Under the pieces are notes generated by a model. The model searched no databases, was not told where the DNA came from, and saw only the letters and a list, made by a program, of their open reading frames with translations. Position numbers and translations under genes: made by a program. From Acidobacteriota bacterium (lineage in GTDB: Bacteria; Acidobacteriota; JAAYUB01; JAMOQF01), in NCBI GenBank assembly GCA_027064125.1, contig JAMOQF010000096.1, positions 1 to 49,779 of the forward strand: 49,779 nucleotides of DNA, written 5' to 3'. Below are positions 44,235-49,779 of the stretch, one piece after another (position 1 is the stretch's first letter; each line of letters starts with the position of its first letter).

Positions 44235-45662
44235 GTGCTGACTTTTTCCCTAAAGGTCCCTCCGGACCTAAGGGCACTCAGAACCATTCAGGCCTTTATT
44301 GAAGAATCAGCCGCCATTTATGGATTTAAAAATAAAAAAATTTTCTCACTAATTGCTGAGGAGGCTTTTCTGCACATTTTTACAAGATTGAAAAAAGAAG
44401 AAAGCGATTCTTTAATTACAATAACCACAGAAAGTGACGAAAAATACTTCATTATATCCTTTAAAGATAAAGGCATGCCAATTGGAAGCGAAAAAGAGTT
44501 AAGTTATATGGAAAAGATGGAACTTGCGATTATAAGGGCAAACTGTGAAAAACTCTCATGGATAAACCACGGTAAAAAAGGAAATGAACTCAAGATTTTG
44601 ATTAAAAAACCTCAAAAAAATATTACAGAATATGAAATTCCCTTTGAAATAAGCAGGAAAAATGAAATTTCTACAAAAAATATAATTATAGAGAGATTAA
44701 ATCCTGAAGATGCCTATCAAGTATCAAAACTAATTTACATAACCTATGGCTATACATATCCCAACGAAGATCTATACTATCCTGAAACAATAAAAAAATT
44801 AAATGAAACCGGCAAATTGGTATCAATCGTTGCAAAAGATAAATCGAATAATAAACTTGTGGGTCACTATGCACTGGAAATTTATGGAAATCCATATGTA
44901 GCTGAATTGGGACAGGCAGTTGTCGATATAAATTATAGGGGCCACGGAATATTCATCAAATTAAGAAAAAAATTGGAAAAAACTGCAAAAGAAAATGGTT
45001 TTAAAGGAATTTTTTCTCAACCGGTAACAAGTCATTTGAAAACACAAAAAACCAATGAAAAATTTGGTTCAAGGGTCTGTGGGATCTCCTTTGGACTAAC
45101 TCCAAAGGAATTTGATTTTAGAAAAATGGACATAAAACCTCTGTCTCAGAGAGAAACCTGTTTTTTTTACTACAAACCAATGATAATTGAAGAAAGAAAA
45201 ATATCACCACCTAAAAAACATGCAGGAATAATATCCGAAATTTATAAGAACATCGGTTTGCCTTTTAAAATAACAGATGGAAAAGATATGAAAAAGACAT
45301 CTTTGATGGATTCAAACTTTGATTACAATTGGGGATATGGAACAATAAATGTGAAAATAATCGGAGAAGATTTTACAGAAAAGTTCTCCGTTGCCTTTAG
45401 AGAATTGAGATACACAACTAAAGCAGAAGTTATTTTTTTGAATATACCTTTAAATGGAACATCTCTGGATAGAATTGTAGATTTTATTGAAAATAAAGGT
45501 TTTTTCTTCATTGGGGTAGCTCCATATCTAATTGAGGGAAAAGATGCGCTGAGATTTGAATACCTAAACACGCTCATAGACACAGAGAGAATAAAAATTT
45601 ACTCAAATTTTGGGGAGAAAATATTCAACTATACAGTGAAAGAGATGAAAAAAGTCTTATGA
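44235..45662 (+). CDS. RsbW-like ATPase domain fused to GNAT acetyltransferase domain
   Basis: 475 residues from a GTG with AGGA 8 bases away. Residues ~1-130 resemble a histidine-kinase-like ATPase of the anti-sigma factor RsbW type (VPPDLRALRTIQAFIEE, EEAFLHIFTRL as the N-box region, FKDKGMPIG as the G1 box). Residues ~155-300 look like a GNAT domain with LNPEDAYQVSKLIYITYGYTYP and AVVDINYRGHGIFIKLRKKLEK, the acetyl-CoA binding R-x-x-G-x-[GA]-like block being RGHGI. The last ~150 residues form an unidentified alpha/beta domain. A possible role is modification or sensing in the acyl-activating pathway downstream (inference). The end overlaps the MFS start. Confidence 0.7.
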   Translation: MLTFSLKVPPDLRALRTIQAFIEESAAIYGFKNKKIFSLIAEEAFLHIFTRLKKEESDSLITITTESDEKYFIISFKDKGMPIGSEKELSYMEKMELAIIRANCEKLSWINHGKKGNELKILIKKPQKNITEYEIPFEISRKNEISTKNIIIERLNPEDAYQVSKLIYITYGYTYPNEDLYYPETIKKLNETGKLVSIVAKDKSNNKLVGHYALEIYGNPYVAELGQAVVDINYRGHGIFIKLRKKLEKTAKENGFKGIFSQPVTSHLKTQKTNEKFGSRVCGISFGLTPKEFDFRKMDIKPLSQRETCFFYYKPMIIEERKISPPKKHAGIISEIYKNIGLPFKITDGKDMKKTSLMDSNFDYNWGYGTINVKIIGEDFTEKFSVAFRELRYTTKAEVIFLNIPLNGTSLDRIVDFIENKGFFFIGVAPYLIEGKDALRFEYLNTLIDTERIKIYSNFGEKIFNYTVKEMKKVL

Positions 45663-46876
45663 TTGACATTGTAAAAGAAAATAAATATTTTCTTCCCTTC
45701 TGGCTTGCAAGAATTATTTCCCAGATCGGCGATGGGGTACATGCACTTGCAATTTTGTGGTTTTCCTATCACGTTAGCAAATCTGCTTCCATGGTGGGAA
45801 TTGTTATGATTTCAGTATCCCTTCCCGGAATACTCATATCTCCTGTTGCGGGAAATATTGCAGATAAATTCAACAGAAAAATAATTATGTCAATTGCTGA
45901 TTTTGTGAGATTCATAAGCGTGGGAATACTTGCCATCATTGCCCACAAGGAGATGTTAAACATTCCCATACTTATAGGCATAAGCACAATAATGTCAATA
46001 GCCAGTGCATTTTTTAATCCAACGGCAATGGCTGTCTTACCTCAAATAGTTAAAAAGGAGTTTCTCACTAAAGCCAACGCCCTTTCCCAGATTACAGCCA
46101 ATTTGAGTTTAATTTTAGGACCTTTAATTGGAATGACCCTTATTTCTTTAATAGGTATTTCCGTTGCATTTGGAATAAACTCCATCAGCTTCCTCTTTTC
46201 TGGAATTTTAATTCTAAAGATAAAAACCAAAATATCAAATATGGCATCTGAAAAAGGCAATTTTCTAAAAACTCTAAAAAGTGGTATTAAACTTCTCAAA
46301 AAATATCCTATAGCGTATAAAATGCTGGATAAAGCAGCAGTAATTAACTTCTTCTTTTCGTCAATCACCATAATTATTCCCATTTTATCTGAAAATAGAT
46401 ATAAAATGGGGGCAAAGGGTATAGGTTTAATGATGAGCGCCTTTGGAGGAGGAACACTTACTTCTTCCCTCTTTTTGAGTTTTAAAAAAATAAAGGCATC
46501 CCCAAAAATTAAATTGACCCTTTCCCTTTTCACAATGGGTATTTTTGTATTCCTCTTTGGAATGGTAAAAGTTCTTCCTTTAACCCTAATATCCCTTTTC
46601 ATGGTAGGATTTTCAGTAAATTTTGCAAATATAAATCTCATATCCCTATATCAATCAACTCTACCCAATGAAATATTGGGAAGAATAATGGCATTTTTAA
46701 GTGCCATTGCGCTATCACTACAACCAATTAGTTATGGTTTAACTGGAATAGCCATTGAACATCTTGGAATCAAACTTTTTATGGCAATAAGCGGAATTAT
46801 TATAAGTATAAGTGCAATAAGAATGTGGTTTATAAAAGAACTTGGAGGCAAACATGGAGAAAATATCTCTATTTAA
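45659..46876 (+). CDS. MFS transporter
   Basis: 405 residues with 12 predicted membrane helices. The loop 2-3 motif A is GNIADKFNRK (65-74), similar to the MFS_3/enterobactin-exporter-like branch, which suggests export. It is translationally coupled to the upstream fusion gene by a 4-base ATGA overlap and shares its last 23 bases with the next gene. It could export the product of the adjacent acyl-activating enzymes (inference). Confidence 0.88.
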   Translation: MIDIVKENKYFLPFWLARIISQIGDGVHALAILWFSYHVSKSASMVGIVMISVSLPGILISPVAGNIADKFNRKIIMSIADFVRFISVGILAIIAHKEMLNIPILIGISTIMSIASAFFNPTAMAVLPQIVKKEFLTKANALSQITANLSLILGPLIGMTLISLIGISVAFGINSISFLFSGILILKIKTKISNMASEKGNFLKTLKSGIKLLKKYPIAYKMLDKAAVINFFFSSITIIIPILSENRYKMGAKGIGLMMSAFGGGTLTSSLFLSFKKIKASPKIKLTLSLFTMGIFVFLFGMVKVLPLTLISLFMVGFSVNFANINLISLYQSTLPNEILGRIMAFLSAIALSLQPISYGLTGIAIEHLGIKLFMAISGIIISISAIRMWFIKELGGKHGENISI

Positions 46877-48203
46877 AAATGTATTCAAAACAGTCCCTGC
46901 ATACTCTAAATTTTTCGGAAAAAATAAAATTCCCAAAGAAATAAATTGGAATGAAATCCCAATTATGACCAAGGAAAATTATCTTACAAAATTTCCAATG
47001 AATGAACTTTATAGAAGGGGTTCCCTAAAAAATTGTTTCCTTATAGGTACATCCAGTGGTTTTTCAAAGGGAGGCAGCCTTTTTTGGCCAAAAGAATCTG
47101 TAGATGAAAAAAACTATATTGAAAAAGTAAAGGAATTACTAATAAAGGATTATTCCATTGATAAAAGGACAACCCTGATAATAGTTAATCTGGCACTTGG
47201 GACCTGGATTGGTGGTATGCAACTTGCATGTACCTTTAGAAATCTTGCATCTCAGATGGAGGGAGTTGCCGTTTCTACTCCCGGAATGAATTTAAAGGAA
47301 GGGGCAAATATAGTTAAAAAATTTGGAGAGTTTTTTGAAATAGTTCTCTGGGTCACAAATCCCTCAAGTATAAATATAATCTCCTATTTAATGCAGGAGG
47401 AAAAGGAACTTTTAAAGGGGAAAATTTTCTTTCCAGTTGTGGGAGAATACTTTTCTGAAAATTTCAGGGAAGATATTGCAAAGAGATTTGGACATGACCC
47501 AAAAAATCCTGTGGTTGTGAAAACTGGATATGGATCAGCAGATACAGGAGATCTTGGGATAGAAACCGTTGAAACAATTATGTTGAGAAAATTCTTTCTT
47601 GAAAATCCAGAAAAATCTGTGGAATTTTTCAAAGAGGAAAGTCCTCCAATGCTCTTGGCTCCCTCATCTAAAGCTTTTATTGAAATAATAGATGGAGAGA
47701 TAGTGGTTACAAAAGATCAATTCATCCCACTTATCAGGTATAACACAAAGGACACTGGAGGTATTATTCCCAGAGAAAAGGTAAAAGATCTTGTGGATAA
47801 AGATTTATTTAAAAAACTTCCTGAAAACATTTTATATGTCTTTGGAAGGGCAAAAAATTCCATAATATTTTATGGTACAAATCTAAATGTAAACAAAATA
47901 GGAAACTTCTTTGAATCCCTTGACAGAGAATTTTACTATGGAGGATTGTTTGAAGTCAGAAAAATAAAAATAGAAAATATGAATTTTTTTGAATTTACAA
48001 TATATACAACAAATCCCGGAAAAAACCTGAAGGAAAAATATAAAGAGAAATTGCTGGAATTTTTGAAGAATTTTTCAAATGAATTTGCCGCAAAATATGA
48101 TGAATTAAAATCTGCGGCAGGAAGAGATTTAATATCTGTAAAAATTGCAAACATCAATGAAAAAGAAAAGGCTAAAAAACATAAAATTATCATTGAGGAG
48201 TAA
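46854..48203 (+). CDS. PaaK-like adenylating enzyme (divergent)
   Basis: 449 residues from the ATG at 46854, with TTGGAGG 5 bases upstream; a TTG at 46842 is less likely. Adenylate-forming features are the phosphate-binding loop GTSSGFSKGG, KTGYGSADTGDLG for the A5 motif, and FIPLIRYNTKDTGGI for A8. The family includes phenylacetate-CoA ligase and F390 synthetase and activates carboxylic acids as adenylates. Here the core motifs are diverged, so the carboxylate is unknown. A second, more typical copy follows after 2 bases. Confidence 0.75.
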   Translation: MEKISLFKNVFKTVPAYSKFFGKNKIPKEINWNEIPIMTKENYLTKFPMNELYRRGSLKNCFLIGTSSGFSKGGSLFWPKESVDEKNYIEKVKELLIKDYSIDKRTTLIIVNLALGTWIGGMQLACTFRNLASQMEGVAVSTPGMNLKEGANIVKKFGEFFEIVLWVTNPSSINIISYLMQEEKELLKGKIFFPVVGEYFSENFREDIAKRFGHDPKNPVVVKTGYGSADTGDLGIETVETIMLRKFFLENPEKSVEFFKEESPPMLLAPSSKAFIEIIDGEIVVTKDQFIPLIRYNTKDTGGIIPREKVKDLVDKDLFKKLPENILYVFGRAKNSIIFYGTNLNVNKIGNFFESLDREFYYGGLFEVRKIKIENMNFFEFTIYTTNPGKNLKEKYKEKLLEFLKNFSNEFAAKYDELKSAAGRDLISVKIANINEKEKAKKHKIIIEE

Positions 48204-48205
48204 AA

Positions 48206-49513
48206 ATGTTTAAATATTTAGAAGAAGAAAAAAGACTTGAAAAAGCCAGAAAAATTTTCCTGCACGCAAAGAAAAACTCAAAATTCTATGAGGAAAAATA
48301 TAAAAATATAGATGAGATTGAAAACTATAAAGATTGGGTAAAAGTACCCTTTCTCACAAGAACAGAGTTATTTAACAATTCATATCCCAAGACAAGGTCA
48401 ATGCTTACCTATCCCATAAAGAAAATGTTAATAACCTCAACCGGTGGCTCAAGTGGAATTGCAAGATATGGAGTAATGACCTATCAAGAATATGAGGAAT
48501 TTGTCAATGTACAGGCAAAAGCAATGAAACTCTTAGGAATTAAAGAAGATGACATTGTAGCAAATCTATTTGTGGCTGGAAATTTGTGGCCCACCTTTTT
48601 CTCTGTGGCAGATGTGTTGAAAAAAATTGGAGCTGTCCACCTTCCAATATCTTCCAACATCAATGTGGATCAAATAATAAAATACATTCTGGAATTTAAA
48701 CCCAATGTACTTCTGAGTTTACCAACTGTACTAATTTTTCTGGCTGATAAATTTTTAAGTGAAAATTTAGATGGAAATTTCATTAAATTCCTGGGGTATG
48801 CCGGCGAACACCTGAGCAAAAGTGCACAAGAATATTTGAAAAAAGCCTTTAAAAATGCCAAGACCTTTGCTCTTGCCTACTCAAGTGCAGACTGTGGACT
48901 TATGGGATATCAATGTAACAAATGTAAATCCAATGAGTACCATGTTCCCACAGATTTTCAATTTGTGGAAATCTATGACTTTGAAAGGGAAAAAATATGC
49001 GGCAAAGGAGAAACTGGAGAGGTAATTGTTACCAATTTAGCCCGATTTTCTCAACCTATAATCAGATACAGGATAGGAGATCTTGCTCAGTGGAAAGATT
49101 TTCCCTGTTCATGTGGCGATAAAAATCCAGTATTTATCTTAAAGGGAAGAGCTGGTGCAGATTTTAAAATTGGTGGAGAGTATATTTCCATGCAAAGAGT
49201 TGAAAGGGCTCTTTCTACATTTGTATCCAGGGATGGAATAAGTGCAAATTATCAACTTTCAATAGAGGATGTGGGAGAAGAAAGGGAAAAACTTAAAATA
49301 ACGCTCACCGTGGAATCTTCAACACCAGATATATCTTCAAAATGGAGGGAAAAAATTGCGGAAAATTTGATGAAAGAAATTGAACCCATTAAGGTGGGAG
49401 TTGAGATGGACTATGTATATCTAAATGTTGAGTTTGTAAAACTTGGAAGTTTAGAAAGGAGCCCAATAACCGGGAAAATAAAAAATTTAAAAGATAAAAG
49501 AGCAGGAGTTTAA
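48206..49513 (+). CDS. PaaK-like acyl-activating enzyme
   Basis: 435 residues. It has STGGSSGIARYGV (phosphate loop), AYSSADCGLMGYQC (A5), PIIRYRIGDLAQW (A8 with Arg-Asp) and a C-terminal GRAGADFKIGGEYISMQRVERAL. A Cys set (CNKCKSNEYH and CSCGDKNP) is consistent with a zinc knuckle seen in several PaaK proteins. It would adenylate a carboxylic acid and may transfer it to CoA or a carrier. It is 2 bases after its divergent paralogue and 2 bases before a LuxE-like gene. Confidence 0.85.
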   Translation: MFKYLEEEKRLEKARKIFLHAKKNSKFYEEKYKNIDEIENYKDWVKVPFLTRTELFNNSYPKTRSMLTYPIKKMLITSTGGSSGIARYGVMTYQEYEEFVNVQAKAMKLLGIKEDDIVANLFVAGNLWPTFFSVADVLKKIGAVHLPISSNINVDQIIKYILEFKPNVLLSLPTVLIFLADKFLSENLDGNFIKFLGYAGEHLSKSAQEYLKKAFKNAKTFALAYSSADCGLMGYQCNKCKSNEYHVPTDFQFVEIYDFEREKICGKGETGEVIVTNLARFSQPIIRYRIGDLAQWKDFPCSCGDKNPVFILKGRAGADFKIGGEYISMQRVERALSTFVSRDGISANYQLSIEDVGEEREKLKITLTVESSTPDISSKWREKIAENLMKEIEPIKVGVEMDYVYLNVEFVKLGSLERSPITGKIKNLKDKRAGV

Positions 49514-49515
49514 AA

Positions 49516-49779
49516 ATGAAATATCTTCAAAAACTTTTTGAAATTGAAAATGCTTATTGTAATACAGACGAGTGCAATGAAATCTTCTTTTACGCAATAA
49601 AAGAGGCATTTCAATTCCACTACTCAAATTGTGAAACTTACAGAAAAATTTGTGAAATGGAAGATTTTACACCAGATAATCTTCAATCTCATAGTGATAT
49701 TCCACATATTCCCCACATAATGGTAAATGCCTTCAAATGGTATACTTTAAAGTCAATGCCCGATGAAAAAATAACTTTT
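49516..49779 (+). CDS. LuxE-like acyl-protein synthetase, 3' end missing
   Basis: The first 88 residues of a frame that is open to the window end. It starts at the ATG two bases after the PaaK-like gene. The pattern AFQFHYSNCETYRKIC, then SDIPHIPHIMVNAFKWYTLKSMPDEKI, matches the N-terminal part of LuxE-type acyl-protein synthetases (DIP-x-IP, FK, L-x-S-x-P). LuxE activates a fatty acid as adenylate and passes it to a reductase (LuxC). The missing C-terminus and a possible luxC lie outside the window. Confidence 0.7.
   Translation, partial: MKYLQKLFEIENAYCNTDECNEIFFYAIKEAFQFHYSNCETYRKICEMEDFTPDNLQSHSDIPHIPHIMVNAFKWYTLKSMPDEKITF

Overview
The window looks like a chromosomal segment of an AT-rich (roughly one-third G+C by eye), anaerobic, Gram-negative-type bacterium. 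Signs of an outer membrane are a TolC/RND/membrane-fusion efflux operon and a GWxTD protein. Anaerobic life is suggested by a ferredoxin-dependent 2-oxoacid oxidoreductase. A DUF6600 protein, a GWxTD protein, several eukaryote-like Ser/Thr kinases and a dockerin-tailed secreted protein together recall Acidobacteriota/Aminicenantia-like or other uncultivated lineages. The phylum call is an inference with low certainty. TGA ends most genes normally, so the code is standard apart from one proposed selenocysteine codon. No rRNA, tRNA, CRISPR array, phage or insertion sequence was seen, and coding density is very high.

Layout. 1-2406 (+): the 3' part of a DUF6600 envelope protein and a GWxTD protein. 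2444-4311 (-): a GntR regulator and an adenosine-deaminase-family enzyme. 4363-10992 (-): an efflux operon reading TolC, membrane-fusion lipoprotein, RND pump, DUF2892 membrane protein, PII-like protein, a 45-residue candidate selenoprotein that ORF calling would miss, and an FmdB zinc ribbon. 11077-14930 (-): PP2C phosphatase, Ser/Thr kinase with FHA domain, zinc-ribbon protein, membrane SGNH hydrolase. 15046-18735 (+): serS, a DUF697 GTPase, efp and a glycosyltransferase. 18732-20430 (-): a FtsB/DivIC-like protein and a FAD-linked oxidase. 20514-26280 (+): a DUF1573 protein, a candidate structured RNA, a large Ser/Thr kinase, and an NfeD/stomatin pair. This run continues into a secreted NlpC/P60-like protein with a dockerin, and then pabA-pabB-pabC for p-aminobenzoate.

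31401-37470 (-): one operon sucC-sucD-korD-korA-korB-korC-ndk-HEAT. It links 2-oxoglutarate oxidation, succinyl-CoA synthetase and nucleotide exchange, and has a clear sigma-70-type promoter and an inverted repeat at its start. 37639-38506 (+): a two-gene LysO-type exporter. 38573-44162 (+): plsC, nnrD/E, tsaE, a UbiA-family phosphoribosyltransferase-like enzyme, a flippase and a histidine phosphatase. 44235-49779 (+): an unusual cluster of an RsbW-like/GNAT fusion, an MFS transporter, two PaaK-like adenylating enzymes and the start of a LuxE-like acyl-protein synthetase cut by the window end.

The two most interesting items are the candidate selenoprotein at 4573-4710 (in-frame TGA, correctly placed SECIS-like hairpin, good ribosome binding site, tight operon context) and the acyl-activating LuxE/PaaK cluster at the right edge.
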